Positions 1 through 12,975 of a stretch of DNA of 64,000 nucleotides are shown one piece after another. The stretch's first letter is position 1; every line of letters begins with the position of its first letter. The position numbers were made by a program, and so were the translations under genes. Source of the stretch: Gnetum montanum (Eukaryota; Streptophyta; Gnetopsida; Gnetales; Gnetaceae); assembly GCA_015680685.1 (NCBI GenBank), contig MNCI01005278.1, forward strand, positions 22,427 to 86,426, given 5' to 3'. The notes under the pieces were generated by a model. That model made no database searches. It saw only the letters and a list, made by a program, of their open reading frames with translations, and had not been told where the DNA came from.

Positions 1-105
1 CATGTTTCTTCTTCACTTTGCTCACCATCATCCCAACTTGTATAAAAGGCTTTTCGATTCCTAATCATTAGATCTATTCTTTGGTTGTACCTTGCTATCA
101 CTAGG

Positions 106-656
106 ACATTCGAAGGCCATATGGCCACTTCCTCCACAAATCCAACATTCTATAGAAGAGAAATCTAAGTTAGAATTTAAAAAAATTTTACCCCTTTATC
201 TACCTTTGAATAAATTGGGTCCTTGCTGAGATTCCCCCTTGTTTTTTCCTATAAGCATTCATTATAGCTACCTTGAGAGAAAGGTAATCTCATTTTCACT
301 ACCCTCTTCATGCTCATTGAGTTCCTTCTCCTTGGAGGCAGTCTTCAAGAAAATGGATCTTTCTTGGATAGCTTCTTCGTTTATGAGATTCATTTCATAA
401 GCAATTCAATGATAGCACTTTGAAGCTCTACAAATTTCATAGTTAAGAAGTCTCTAATTTCTTCCATGGTTGTGACCTTAGGTCTAAACTTCGGTTGAAG
501 AGTTCTGATCATTTTAATGATCACATCATTTTTGGGTAGGTCTTTACCTATAGCTCTAATTCCTATAACAATATCATTTTCTCTAGAGAAATAGTCTTTT
601 ATTTTCTCATCTTCTCTCATTTTAAGTTTATCATGTTCACTTTGCAAAACTAGCAA
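106..656 (-). pseudogene. Ty1/copia Gag fragment (UBN2-type) with zinc knuckle
   Basis: The minus strand encodes the capsid-like part of a copia Gag. Positions 390-656 keep the family pattern: a DYFSR stretch, an alternating hydrophobic helix, a motif close to RTLQPKFRPKV, then an EEIRDF-type segment. Downstream at 106-150 is a CCHC zinc knuckle, C-W-I-C-G-G-S-G-H-M-A-F-E-C (CX2CX4HX4C), the nucleic-acid-binding part of Gag. Frame is lost between the two pieces, so no full protein is made. The start at 656 is only the first Met of the surviving frame; related sequence continues upstream to about 1040. The rest of the element (protease, integrase, RT) would lie left of position 1, outside the window. 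Confidence 0.75.
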
Positions 657-1059
657 TTTTGATTATTTGACAATAGAAGTTCCTTCATAAGTAGCTTCTA
701 AACTTTGCCACATTTCTTTAGCTATTTTACATCTTGCTACCCCATTGAATTAGATTTATTCAAAGTGCAATATAAATAATTCTTTTCTTTAGAATCAAAC
801 ATGAACTTCTCTTTCTCCTCTTATGTCCAGTTGTTGTGATGCTTGATGATGCTGGTGGAGCTATTGATAGGTGGAGTGTAGCCTTCAAGGATTGACCCCA
901 ACAATTCAAACTCCATGGATTTGAAGAACCCTTACATTCTAGCTTTCCAATAGGTGAATTTAAGTCCATCGAACATGAGTGACTTTGTGTAAGATGTCCC
1001 CTCAATTGTTCACTCTTAAAGTTGATGATGACAAAGAAGAGTACCAAACTCTGATCTCA

Positions 1060-2260
1060 CTTGTGGATCATTAAACTTAGAAGGAGGGGGATGAATAAGT
1101 TTCCCAAATTAAAATTCTTTGAACAAAGCACACATACCAAATTTAACATTGTTCCCCAACTTGTGTAGTCCACACTCATAAGGTAGTTCACAAGCACACC
1201 TTCAAACTTTGTTGCTCTCAAATGTTGTTTGAAGGGTACCACACTTTGTACAAGCACTAAGCTCCACTCTGAAGTGATTCAATGCTATGTATCCACTCAA
1301 CCCTACAAGGTCTTGACAAGCTTAGTATGTGATTTTCATGATCCCACAACCTTTACAATATTGAGCTTCACTCCAAAGTGTTGTGGTGCTACACCAACAC
1401 TCAATCCCATAGGATCCCAACAAGCTCCAGCAAGATGCCTTCTTGTAAGAAGCACATTAACCCCATAGGCCAACAAGGAAGAACAATAATTACAAGGGAT
1501 CAATGTAACTTAAATTGTTGATCCTTGTACTTTGAGGTATAGCACACTTTACAATAGACAAAAGATAATACAATGAGGAGCAACAATGATTACAATGATT
1601 GTCAAATGATTACACAATGATTGTACAAAGGCTTTCACATTTCCCAATGAGAATGATGTCTTCTTATAGTCACCATGTTTCCAAATCCATCTTGGAACTC
1701 ATGCAAAAGCTAGCTAATAATCATGTAAGACATCTTCTTTGAGGCTGAGATGTCTTTCTGCATTTGGTCTCCATTTTGGAAAGATGTCTTTGTCTAGTAA
1801 AAGATGTCTTTCTAAAACTAGCTTGCATTCTGTCAAGATGTCTTTGTATAGGGAAAGATGTCTTTGTCTAATGAAAGACATCTATTATTTTTTAGATATG
1901 TCTTCTTCTATGTTGCCTTCAATTCTACCAAGACGTCTACTATTTCGTGGAGATGTCTTTCTTCACCTTCCTCTGCATGATGCATTCTTCATTCCTTGTT
2001 CATAACCTTGCACTTGTGCATGCTTCAATGATGACAACATTTCTTATGAGTTATTTAATCCTTGTCCATGTTTTTAGAATTCTTGCATGTCCACTTGACA
2101 TCTTGTGGATGACCTTTTCCTTTGAGCTCTCTTTTTTTCTAAACCATTTCATTCCTTGTCATCTCATCTTGGTCCTGTAAACACAACAGCCACACAACCA
2201 TACAATCTTTAACTCCATTTTACTTAACATTTTGACACACCAAAAGGTCCACAATGACAA
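1060..2260 (-). repeat. Probable 5' LTR of the copia element
   Basis: This lies just upstream (minus strand) of the copia Gag. A primer-binding-site-like sequence around 1046-1058 partly matches the initiator-tRNA-Met complement. The block has no coding content. At about 1725-1945 it carries many copies of a short motif, GATGTCTTT and its variants, which also recurs in the LTRs at 28600, 35620 and 48780. Ends are approximate: I place the inner end near 1062 and the outer end near 2255, where chromovirus sequence starts. Confidence 0.5.
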
Positions 2261-2279
2261 CAATTGCTACTAACTATCA

Positions 2280-3816
2280 TTATTTAAAGGTTGAACTTCC
2301 TAAAAATGTGCTAGGATTGAAGGAGAAATTTTCAAAGGTGTTTAAGAGGAAATTAGATGGACTACCACTAATGAGGAATGTATAGCATCAAATTGACTTT
2401 ATTCCTAGTGCTATCATTCCAAATGAGAGAGCTTACCATATGGCACCAAATCAAAGGATTAAATTCTAAAGGCAAGTAGAGGGGTTACTTGCAAATGGCT
2501 TCATGAGGAAATCCATTTTACCTTGTACAATTCTAGTGGTGCTAGTGCCAAAGAAGGATAATGATGAATGGAGGATATACATTGATTCTAGGGTAGTGAA
2601 CAAGATGATAGTGAGGTACAAGTTTTCTATTCCAAGGATGGATGATATTCTTGATATCCTTACCAATGTGGAGATTTTTAGCAAAATTGATTTGAAGAGT
2701 GGTTACCATCAAATCAGAATCAAACCTAGTGATGAGTGGAATATAGCCTTCAAAACACTAGATGGGTTGTTTAACTAGCTAGTGATGCCATTTGGGATCA
2801 CAAATGCACTTGTTGCATTCATGAGATTAATGCATGATGTATTAAAGGACTTTATTATTAAGTGTTGCATTATCTTTCTTGACAATACTTTGGTGTATAG
2901 CTCTAATGAGGAAGAACACTTGGGTCACTTGAGGATGGTGTCTCTTAAGTTGGAGGAGGCACAACTAGTGATCAATGTGAAGAAATGTCATTTCTTCAAG
3001 AGCAAAATCACATACTTAGTTCATATACTTTTTAAAAACCAAATTCAGATGAAAGCTACCAAGGTGAAGGCCAACTCCTAAGAATATTGAAGAGGTAAGA
3101 TCATTCCTTAGTTTAGTAGGTTTTTATAGATGATTCATCAAAAATTTTAGTGGTATTTCATGGCCTATGTTTGCTTTGTTGAAAAAAAGTAAGAAATTTA
3201 GATGGAATAATGAAACCTAAAGAAGCTTTAACTTGTTCAAAGCTAAAATTACTAGTGAACCAAACGTTGCAATTCTAGATTTCTAGAAACTTTTCCAAGT
3301 GGATATAGATGCAAGTGGACTTTCCATTGGTTGGGTACTTTCACAAGAAGGTAGGCCCTATTGCTTTCTTTTTTAAAAGTTAAATGAGTCAAGGCAAAAA
3401 TATAGTGTATATGAGAAGTAGTTGTACACTATTCCTCAAGCAATCAAGCATTGGAGGCATTACTTGTAGCCAAGGAATTCACTTTGATGATGGACCACAA
3501 AGAACTTCAATTTCTAAACTTACAAAAAAAGTTGGGTGCAAAGCGCATGAAGTGGGTTGCATAGTTACAAGAGTTTAATTTTATGTTGAAGCACAAAAGT
3601 GGAAAAGCTAATGTGGTGGCTAATCTGTTATATAGGGTGCATGTGGTGAATTTCAATGTACCTCATGTGGAAGATATGGATGATTTTGCTTCTTTGTATG
3701 AGCATGATATTGATTTTGGATAGGTTTGGAGAAGCCTCAAAGAGTCATTGATGAATAGGATAGACCAATGGAGGGACTATCATATTCAAGATAAACTGTT
3801 ATTTAAGAATGGAAAG
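2280..3816 (+). pseudogene. Chromovirus (Ty3/gypsy) reverse transcriptase and RNase H relic
   Basis: The plus strand holds a decayed pol of the Reina/CRM-like chromovirus kind. The order is: the pre-RT motif DGLP-x-MR (about 2345), RT fingers with LVPKKDNDEWRIYIDSR (2540-2600), the SKIDLKSGYHQIRI palm motif (2680-2730), LVMPFGITNA (2780-2810), the catalytic box now FLDN instead of F/YxDD (2870-2890), then the RNase H start with DASG (about 3310). Several stops (2467, 2776) and frame changes make it dead, and the second catalytic Asp reads Asn. The integrase half continues after a nested solo LTR at 3822-4704. Confidence 0.85.
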
Positions 3817-3821
3817 GTATG

Positions 3822-4704
3822 TGATGAGTGGCGAGATACCCCTACACTCAACCATATGAATACGAGCGTTACACACACGATCCGGTTGAACTCTGCAGAT
3901 GAACTAGTTATGGCATCTAGATAGTTAGCCTTAGGTTGTAGTTCGTTGTCTTTCCACTTGGACTAGTATGAGCTTTGTCACGTATGGTTTAGTCCAGGGT
4001 GAGGTGTATGATGTGTTTCTAACCTAATGCTACTCCTGAAGGCAATGGAAGGTAATATTAACTAAGCTAAGAGAAAAAGGGTGAGAGAGAGTCTAGCTAG
4101 CCTAAGTGTGATGAGCAGCCATTCCTTGATTATTCGTACACATCTTGGACTTCATGCACGACTACCACTAGGATTACCAAGCACAGATCCTAGGTACGCT
4201 ACTGGGTTACCAAGTAGTCACACTTAAATGCTCGTAATCAAGTCGTACTCATTCCACGTTTAATAAGAGTTTAGGGTAGAGACATATTAACTACGAAAGC
4301 AATAAATAAAAATAACAATTAATTAATTAAATAATTAAGCTAAGTGGATGTTGCAATGATGAAATAATCTCGATCTTTATTGCTGGTCATGTGCATGTCC
4401 AAGTACATGAAAGCAGGATATTGTGAAGTTTCATAGTATTCCTTTGAACTACGGGCATGTTCTGGGAGGAAAAGGGTTGAGAGAAAGAAATTAAATACTT
4501 AACTAAGAACTGAAAAATGAACTCCTAGAATAAGGAAAGCTGCCTCTTATTTATAGAAATTGAGGCAGGCTATGATATCGCGGCTAATGCGATATCGTTG
4601 ATGCAATATTGCGACTCCGATAACTGGGCCTAACAGACCATATCTTGTATTAGGGCTCTGATAACAGGGCTTCGATAACTGGGCTGATAGACCATGACTC
4701 ATCA
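3822..4704 (-). mobile_element. Solo LTR, family A (Athila-like), with GTATG duplication
   Basis: This 883-bp block begins TGATGAGTGG and ends CTCATCA on the plus strand, so the LTR reads TGATGAG...CACTCATCA on the minus strand. The direct repeat GTATG flanks it at 3817-3821 and 4705-4709. It aligns with the LTRs of the element at 12976-19895. Between about 4575 and 4615 it keeps the GCGATATCG palindrome cluster, next to a reversed TATA box (TTATTTATAG, about 4548). No internal region is present, which is the product of LTR-LTR recombination. It interrupts the chromovirus pol between RNase H and integrase. Confidence 0.9.
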
Positions 4705-4719
4705 GTATGTATTCCTAAT

Positions 4720-5840
4720 TTTAATTTTAGGAAAAATATTTCATTTGAAAAGAATTTTAGTGGCATGGTAGGTCATATGGGAAGGAATAAAACATTAGAA
4801 CTTATGTGTAGGCACTATTTTTGGCCTGGTATGGTAACAAAAGTTTTAAAATTTATGAAGGAATTCTTAACTTGTCAAAAGTTCAAAAGAGGTAAACGTA
4901 TGAATGGACACTATATGCCTTTGCCAATTCCCAAAGGTTCATGGAAAAGTTTGTCATTGCATTTTGTGAGTCGTATTAAAAAAAAAGTAAGAATGATGCA
5001 ATTTTTGTTGTGGTTGATCAGTTCTCCAAGATAATATATTTTATTCCATGCAAGAAGATAAGTAATTCTTGTCTTGTTACAAATCTATTTTTCTAGCATG
5101 TTGTGAAGTTTCATAGTATTCCTTTGAATATTATTAGTGATAAAGACTCCAAGTTCACAAATCATTTTTGGAGGTCCCTTTGGAAAATGTTAGGTACAAA
5201 GTTAAATTTTTCTAGCACATATCATCCATAATTTGATGGTCAAATGCAAGTTGTAAAAAAATATTTGTTAAATATATTGAGATTTTTATGTGATGGATAG
5301 TCATATAGGTGGGAAAAATTATTATGCCATGCTGAATTTTCATATAATAATGCTTTCCATGTTGCTATTAGTAAAAGCCAATTTGAGATGAACTATGGGT
5401 TTTGTCCAAAGATGGTGGATACTTTAAAAAGCTTCAATGATGAAGGTCAACCTAGTGCTAATTTTGTGTAAGAGATGAGAGATCTCCATGCACAAGTAAA
5501 ATCAAATCTTAAGAAGAAGGCTGAAGAGAGAGTCCTCAAGGGCAATGAGGGTAAGCAAAAGTCTAATTTTTTCATTGGTAACTTGGTTTGGATGCACTTG
5601 AAGAAGAAGTAGTTGAGAGGTGTTAACTTCTCCAAATTAAAAGCTAAGAAGATGGGGCCTTTCAAAATCAAAGCTAAGATCAATAATAATGCATTTGAGA
5701 TTCATTTTGGTATGTATTTTGTGTTTAATGTTTTAGATCTTGTACACTATCATGGACCAGCTAATGAGGACACCATACAAGGGAGCATCAATGAGTTATA
5801 GGGGACTATTGATCAATCCAATCCTTTAACGAGAAGGAAG
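4720..5840 (+). pseudogene. Chromovirus integrase relic
   Basis: This continues the pol interrupted at 3822. It starts with the HHCC zinc-binding region (GHMGRNKTLELMCRHYFWPG, then FLTCQKFKRGK, 4765-4900). The core follows, including [18 protein letters not shown] around 5105-5155. The C-terminal GPY/F-type segment with KMGPFKIKAKINNNAFEI is at 5650-5700. Stops at 5032, 5094 and 5611 among others show it is dead. The matching RT half ends at 3816, so the two pieces formed one element before the solo LTR landed. Confidence 0.8.
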
Positions 5841-6033
5841 GCAATCATACTCAATCAAAGAAAATCTTCTAGTACTTGGGGAGTCAAGAGGGATGAGTGC
5901 TTAATCCATTGAAAAGATTAGTCTACATATGATGTTGTATGAGTCCATAAGATCAAACTTCATGAGTGGGGAATTACTTCAACCCCTACTACCTTGTTCA
6001 CCTAAGTTCACTTTTGAAGGATGGGAGAGTTGG
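5841..6033. other. Short tail between chromovirus pol and LTR-D
   Basis: About 190 bases after the integrase C-terminus. I see no gene. It may be the 3' untranslated part of the chromovirus. The next repeat starts at 6034. Confidence 0.4.
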
Positions 6034-7743
6034 TGTAGGGACACCTCTTCTAATCCTCTTATTCTACCCTACATGAAATCACATCATCACCATCAAAGAA
6101 ATCACATCTCACATGAACCAATTGAGCATTAAAGTTATGCATACCAAATCACAAGTAATAGAATTTCCATAACACCAATGGTGGGGACTTATCAACATGA
6201 TCCAAAACATAGAGAACATCATATCTAATTGTGTCTTGTTCAAAAATAAAAGGTTCGATAAGGTTTCATATCAGTTTTTCAATTTCTTGGTTCAATTTCT
6301 AAAGATTCTACATCATGTTTCTATCTTTTGACTTCTCCATTTGGTTAACATGAGGATTTGGTAATCCAATTTGAGATTAGACATATTTTTGGTACTTTTT
6401 AGTATGATCGACTATACCATCTAGTTGCTCATACCAAGACAAAACCCTTCTTTTCAAACTTTCAATTTAGTCAACTGCATAAATCCAATTTAACAAAACT
6501 AGAGAAAGTAGAAAATGTGCCTATTTTTGTGAAAAATCGTATTCATACATCAAGTTGACCAAACATAACTACAATCCAATTCATAATCTTACCAAAAGGA
6601 AAATCCAAAAACCAAAATCAAGGAATTAAAGGCTAAAAGAAATGACATGTGAACACACATAAAATCTAGATTTAATCTAAAACATGATACAAATTTATAA
6701 GACCTCACATAATCCTAGACTCAATAAGAGTTTTCATCCATTAAGAGAGCATTAAAGAAACTTCAATCTTAAATCCCTATTATTCAAATAGCACATAAAC
6801 ATCCAACTAATTTTGCATAAATAAAAGACATACATGCATAATTTCTTTTTCACCCAAATCAATCAAAAGAAAAATTCATAGAAAACCCTTACCAAATAAA
6901 CTAGCATTAATGCCTAGTTGAAATTCTTGTAAAAATCACTTCTAAGATCCAAGAAGAAGCATAGCACTCCAAGAAGAAACTACACTAATCTCTAATGAAA
7001 GATTCATTACTCTAGCTATTAAAACCAACAAAACCTTCCAATCCATTTTCAAAATCCTCTTGAGAAAAATGAACAGCCCAAAAAATCTTAATTTGTGGGA
7101 AAATCCTCAAATTAGATCCTTAATTCATGGAAACCAAAGTTAACTCTCAACTTACCATTTCTAGACTTAACTATCACTTTCATCAATTAATTATATTTTA
7201 TTTTTTAGAAAATCTATTTTATTTATACTTTTATTTCTAAACTCCATTTTGCCTATGATTTTCCTAAAAATAATATTTTCTTATAAATTAAAAAACCAAA
7301 TATTAATTAAATATAAAAACCAATGTCCAAAACCTCTAACCAATCCATAAATTATACTAATAATATAATATTGAAATTACACATAAGCATCATAAACATT
7401 CAACACACTATCATACTTGCCTAACCATACTCCACGTGTGTCATTTACTCAACATCATGATACCTGGCTACAAGATCCAATAGAATTAGTGCACATGTGA
7501 AGTTATAATCATAAATCCAAGGTATAATCATTTTATTAAATAAATCATATGATATAATACACAAAACATCTTCATCATACAAAATATCATAGCATGCTAT
7601 TGAAAACCACATCAAAGGAAATTATACCAACTAATATAATATTATTGAGGAGATAACATAATTATGCATGAACTAATTAATATGCGTAGTTCATACTACA
7701 TACATATACCAAGGTCAAGCATTCTAGAAATAGGGGTGTTACA
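6034..7743 (-). repeat. 3' LTR (family D) of a Tekay/Del-like chromovirus
   Basis: On the minus strand this LTR starts TGTAACACCCC at 7743 and appears to end GGTGTCCCTACA at 6034, about 1.71 kb, with matching TGTA/TACA ends. Immediately upstream on the same strand is a purine-rich tract (GAGGGAAAGGA, about 7744-7754), the second-strand primer. Diverged copies of the same LTR occur at 12031-12975 plus 19896-20330 (opposite strand) and at 33874-34203, which lets the boundaries be compared. The 6034 end is less certain than the 7743 end. Confidence 0.7.
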
Positions 7744-7989
7744 TCCTTTCCCTCATCTAGGAATCTTTCTCTTAGAAGATTTGAGGATAACAATTATGCA
7801 ACTCCTCCATAATCTCCTAGGTTGCTTCTTGAGCACCATGTTTTTCCCAAACCACCTTAACCATCAAAATGACTTTAGTTCTTGATGAATGAAAAGTAGA
7901 CCCTACATCCAATGATATAGATCACAAGTGTTTCATGCACAATCTCATCAAATTCCATGGACTAAGACTAGTTTAAATGCCTTAGATCA

Positions 7990-8345
7990 CTTGTCACTGT
8001 CTTACCAATCATACTTGTATGGGCTTAATTCATTTAGTTAAGTATGACTAAGGCACATGATGAAAATATGATTATTAAAATATTAAAATATTAAATTTAT
8101 AAACAACCTAATCTAAGGCAAGAAAATGAATCTGATCTAGCCTAGGCATAAAGTATCTATTCCCAACTTGTCACACACATCTTAAACATGTATCAACATT
8201 GTCTAGTTACTAAGTATCCACTGCTAGGCAAACCAAGTGTTGCACTACCAGGATTACCAAATATTAATGCTTTATGCTCAAAGTTGGTTGTACTAATGTG
8301 ATTTAATTAAGTGCTTAATGCATCTAGGGCTTAATCCATCTTCAC
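7990..8345 (-). repeat. LTR-C fragment inside the chromovirus relic
   Basis: Minus-strand sequence resembling the middle and 3' part of the LTR at 33006-33873, including the 'taagtatccactgctagg' stretch shared with 11540-11570. It lies between the RT and chromodomain remnants, where RNase H and integrase would be expected. Limits are approximate. Confidence 0.5.
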
Positions 8346-10281
8346 TAACTCATGTTCAGTTGTTACCAATTCATGAGATTTTATAGCCCCTTATGATCCA
8401 TCCACAATGTTATTTGTTCACCATAAAAATAATACCTCTAGATTTTAAGAGAAAAAATAATAGCTTCAATTTCTAAATCATGAGTAGGATACTGGGACTC
8501 ATGTGGCCTTAGCTAATGCAAAGCATATGTCACCATCTAACACTTTTGCATAAGAACATAATCAAATTCCTATCTTGAAGTACCTATGTATACATGATAC
8601 AGGTTCCCTTGAGTAGGGGATGTCAACATGGGTGTAGAAATTAGTTGTTGTTTCAACTCATCAAAAGCCTTCTACAAGGTACTATTCTAAGTACATGTAT
8701 TGTCCTTTTGAAGCAACTGAATCATTATAATAGCTATCCTAGAAACATTATGCACAAATCTTTAGTATATTTTTTAAAAATTAAAAAAGCTTCTAACCTC
8801 ATCAATATTTTTCTTGATAGGTCAATCTCTAATCACTATTATTTCTATTAAATCCATTGCAATGTCATCACTAGATACAACATGCCCAAGAACCTAGATA
8901 TCTTTCCTCTGAAAAAGTACTTAGATTATTGGGCATAAAGCTACTACTACCTTAACATATGTAATGTTATTCTCAAATGCTACCCACACTCTTGCTCAGT
9001 TGTGAAATATATCAAGATTTCATTTATAAAAATAATAATAAATTACTCCAAGAAGGGACACATCACACTATTCATTATGTGCATGAAAACTACTAGAACA
9101 TTAATGAGTCCAAAAGACATGACAAAAAATTTATAATACTCATGTCTAGTTTTAAATGTTGCTTTTGGAATATCCTCTTCTTTAATTCATATCTAATCAT
9201 ATACTAACTTTAAATGATTTTATAAAACATTATTTTCTCTTGTAATTAATTAGAAAAAACATAAACTTGAGGCAAAGAATACTAGTTCCTTATGATCACT
9301 TGATTTAGTTGTCAGTAATCAATACATAGTCTCAAGATCTCATCCTTCTTCTTTACAAACAATACTAATGCATCTTAAGAGAATACACTTAGATGTATCA
9401 AATCCTGATCCATCAATTCTTTAATTTGTATCTTCAACTCTACTAGCTCCATTGGTGACATCTCATGTGGTGCTCTAGATATAAACTCAACACCTTGTTT
9501 TAGCTCTATCTAGAACTCTACATCCTATCATGAAGATAAGCCTAGAAACTTTTTTAAACACATTGCTAAATTCTCTAACTATTGGAATCCATTTCACCTC
9601 TATTACCTCTTACTAACCAACTATCATTGTAAAGAAATTATGGCCCTTTCTTAAGAGTCTTTTAAATGCTTCACCTATGATAAAATTCAACCTTGTCCTT
9701 CACTACTTGGTTTGAAACAAAAGTACATCTCCTCTAGGGGAATGGAGGCTAAGTGCCTTCACCTTGTAGTTCAACCTCCCATCATACATGGATAACCAAT
9801 TCATGCTAACAATCATATCATACTCATCCACCTCCATCACTATCAAATCATTAGGTCACTACATACCTTATAGAAAAATTATCACTAACTTGTAATCACT
9901 ACTTACCGCAATCTAATGGAACTCATTGACTACACAACTAATGGTCTATGAAATGGTTCAAACTCTAATCCCAACTGGTTCACAATTCTATAATTCACAA
10001 AACTATGACTAGATCCTTGATCAAATAGAATCAAAAGACTAAAATCATGAAGGGTACCTTCAATTTTCATCACTATGTTCAGCTACTCATCCAAAGGCTA
10101 ATCTATTAAAGCATAGATTCTCCTTGTACTTCTTACTCCCATACATCTACTTTGGCCTACTAAAGTCATCCTACTTTCTTGTGCACTCTAAGTATTTATC
10201 TCTAACTAAGTTTCTCTTGCCACCTCTTCCTCTAACCATCTCAATTATCATTACAATCTATGAGGTATTTTCTAAACCTAT

Positions 10282-10294
10282 GCTTTAATACCAA
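10282..10294 (-). promoter_or_regulatory. Primer binding site, initiator tRNA-Met type
   Basis: The minus strand reads TTGGTATTAAAGC, close to the TTGGTATCAGAGC typical of plant LTR elements primed by initiator tRNA-Met. It is followed by ATAGGTTTAG and 43 bases later by the Gag start MVRGRGG. It marks the expected inner edge of a 5' LTR at about 10295. Confidence 0.6.
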
Positions 10295-11339
10295 CTTCTA
10301 ACACCTACTAACCTAGACAAGTTTTATCATCATATTATGTAAGAATAAGAACCAAAGAACCCTCAAGAAAATGAAATTCCATGGCTGATTAAAATCATTA
10401 ATCAAACAATATCATAAAACATCTATATTAAGAGACTAATCCTTCATTGATCATAATCATGAATGTCAAATTATAATCAATGTTACATCTTAAACATGGA
10501 TGGAAAGGTAAATCATCTATCAAGATAATATATGCAACTCATATATCTCTAGTCTAGCATTAATCATGTAATTCAATAGTCACATTCCAAACACTTTAAT
10601 ATTCAAGCATCAACAATAAATAATATCCAATCTCATATGTTCAACCCATGGTCTTTCAAGTATAATGACACAAAACATAATTCTAAACACCTAATCATAA
10701 AGTGAACTTATATCATAAAAACAAATCATAGAACTCTACAGTTAGTTTACTTATATAACATCATCTAGTTTACTTATATAACATCATCAAATCCAACTAT
10801 ACCAATATTACCTGTAAGAAAAGATATGTAAGTCTAATATGACTAAATAAGAACAAGCCATAGAGAATCCCTAATCAATCTAGAGTTAGGCATCATAAAG
10901 ATGAATCATGGCAGAAGGAAAATATCATCCTACAAAACATGTTCATTCACATCCAAGCCATACATTCATCATTATACATATAATCAAGCATTACTAATCT
11001 AAGTCAATAATGATACATACTTGTTTCACCACGATCACGACAACCAGGCCCCATGACATGCATCATAAAATACAATGGTAAACCATAGAGAACTCATCAT
11101 AATATTCCATCAGTTCTTTTGGAAGTCCTTGTTACTTCCTCACCAATCGAGGTAATCATATTCATGTCATTGTACCATGATGACTATTGGAACCATTCCC
11201 TCATTAGTCTAGGCCAAATTCAAGAGCATGTAATCTACCATTAGAACAATTAGAACCATGCTCTCATTGGGCTAGATAATAATAATTATCTCATTTGACC
11301 ATTAAAGCTTTTAGATCTTTACCCTCACCAATTAAGAAG
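10295..11339. other. Unassigned AT-rich stretch, probably old LTR sequence
   Basis: It lies where the 5' LTR of the minus-strand chromovirus should be, but I cannot align it to the LTR at 6034-7743. It has no ORF of note. A repeated line about transitions 'ttactaatataacatcatc' occurs twice near 10745-10790. The right edge is an abrupt junction with truncated LTR-C. Confidence 0.3.
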
Positions 11340-12030
11340 TAAGATATTTGTTTTTATATTTTTTATTATTTTCTTTGCTTAAAAAATGATTAAGTGAATA
11401 ACAATTGAATAGGTAAATTAGCTAATTAATTAACTACTTAATTAACTAACTAACCTAGACATGAAATATTCATCCCCACTTTCCATACACATCCTAAACA
11501 TCTACTAATACTATTTGATTACCAAGTGTTGACTACAGGGCATACGAAGTATCCACTGCTAGGATTACACACTAATATATTCTACTCAAAGTAGTAATAC
11601 TCACATTACTTACAAATGATAATATTAATTGCTTAATAGTAAGAAAGTAAATTCTATGTAAAGTAAATTGCTAGAATAGTAAAGTTATGCTAATCTAAGT
11701 GTTACAATGCATAGAAGAAATCTTGATTTTATTTCTACTCATGCAAATGTCTCTAGGTACATGTGCACTCAAATAAAATGCCATAGAATCACTTGAATCC
11801 ACACTGCAGGTACTCAAAGGAAAAAATATTATAACTTCTATGGGAAGAAACTACAAGAGTTTTGCTAAGAAAACAATCAAAAGGTGCAATAAATGCAAGG
11901 GAGGTGCACATTTATATAGGTAATGCTTACATCAGAATTAGTGTACTTGCATTAACGCATCTTGAGATGTGTCAATGAGGTTGCATCGACAGGCCCACAT
12001 CTATGTAGGCATCCTATTAATGTTTCATCA
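11340..12030 (-). repeat. Truncated LTR-C (probable displaced 5' LTR of the Athila-like element)
   Basis: The minus strand begins TGATGAAACATT at 12030 and runs parallel to the LTR at 33006-33873 through the TATA box (CCTATATAAATG) and the 'cttggtaatcctagcagtgg' region. It stops abruptly at about 11340, which corresponds to about position 675 of 868. The base pairs just outside its 5' end are ATGAT (ATCAT in LTR orientation), matching AGCAT next to the 3' end of the copy at 33873. See the inversion finding. Confidence 0.7.
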
Positions 12031-12975
12031 ATGATCAAGCAATTATGATAGTATGTTGATATTTGTGGTGCTAATGTGTAATTTTCATGTTATATTTTTG
12101 GTATGATTTATAGATTTGTTAGAGGATTTGGGCATTGGTTTTTGTATTTAATTAGTATGCACTTTCCTTTTTAATTTATAAGCAAATATTATTTTTAGAA
12201 AAAGCATATGCAATGTGGAGTTTAGAAATAAAAGAATAAATAGAAAGTTTTATTTAAAAATACAATATGTTTACTTAGTGGAACTGATAGTTAAGTTGAA
12301 AAATAATAAGTTGAAATTTAATTTTCATTTCCATTAATTTCAAGGTCTAATTTGAGGTTTTTTATAAATTGGAATTTTTTTACAACTCATTTTTCTTGAC
12401 AGGATTTTCTGAAAGCACTGCAAAGTTTTGTTGATTTCTAACGCTAGGATGGCAAATCTTTTCTTAGAGATTAATGCAATTTCTTCCTGGGTTATTATGC
12501 TCCTTGGATCTTTGAAGTGCTTTTCACAAGGGCTTAAACCAAGTTTTCAATAATAGTTTTTTGGTAAGGATTTTCCATGAACTTTTCCTTTGAATAATTT
12601 GAATGTAAAAGAATTTTGCATGTATGTCTTTGGTTTGTGTGAAATTGGTTGGTTATGTTTTCCTTTAGCTTTTGTAGAATTTTGATAGTGATAGTAAAGA
12701 TCTATGTTTTTTTTATGTGATTTTAGTGAATGAAATTTCTCATTAAATCTTAGGTCTTGTGAATTCATTGGGTTTATGTGTGTTCATGTCTCATTTTTCC
12801 TAGCCTTTGATTTCTTGATTTTGGTTTCTAAATTTTCCTTTTAGCAAGATTGGGATTCAAATTTAAAACTATTTCTAGTTGAATTGAATTATGGATAGGA
12901 TGTTTGGTGAAAGAATATGCATTTTCAACCTTCACTAGGTTTGGTTGACTACACTAAAAAGTAAGGCTTTGATTT
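12031..12975 (+). repeat. LTR-D fragment, first part (left of inserted element)
   Basis: Plus-strand sequence that matches the reverse complement of 6500-7420, for example the 'gtttagaaataaaag' and 'gatagttaag' stretches. It is interrupted at 12976 by the gag-protease element and resumes at 19896. The insertion target GATTT/GTTTT flanks the element. Confidence 0.75.

Larger units (their letters stand above)
7744..10294 (-). pseudogene. Tekay/Del-like chromovirus internal region, heavily deleted
   Basis: Reading the minus strand from the right, it has a primer binding site (TTGGTATTAAAGC, 10282-10294) and a Gag start at 10239 (MVRGRGG). A deletion then leads to a retropepsin site that now reads about DQGS (about 10010-10030). 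RT follows with a FVKKKDEILRLCIDY match at 9310-9360 and a RFLGHVVS-like RT end at 8870-8910. At the end there is a chromodomain-like tail with EATWE and YP (7780-7860). Integrase is largely missing and an LTR-C fragment sits at 7990-8345. No long frame survives. Chromodomains steer such elements to heterochromatin; that role is family knowledge, not visible here. Confidence 0.65.
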
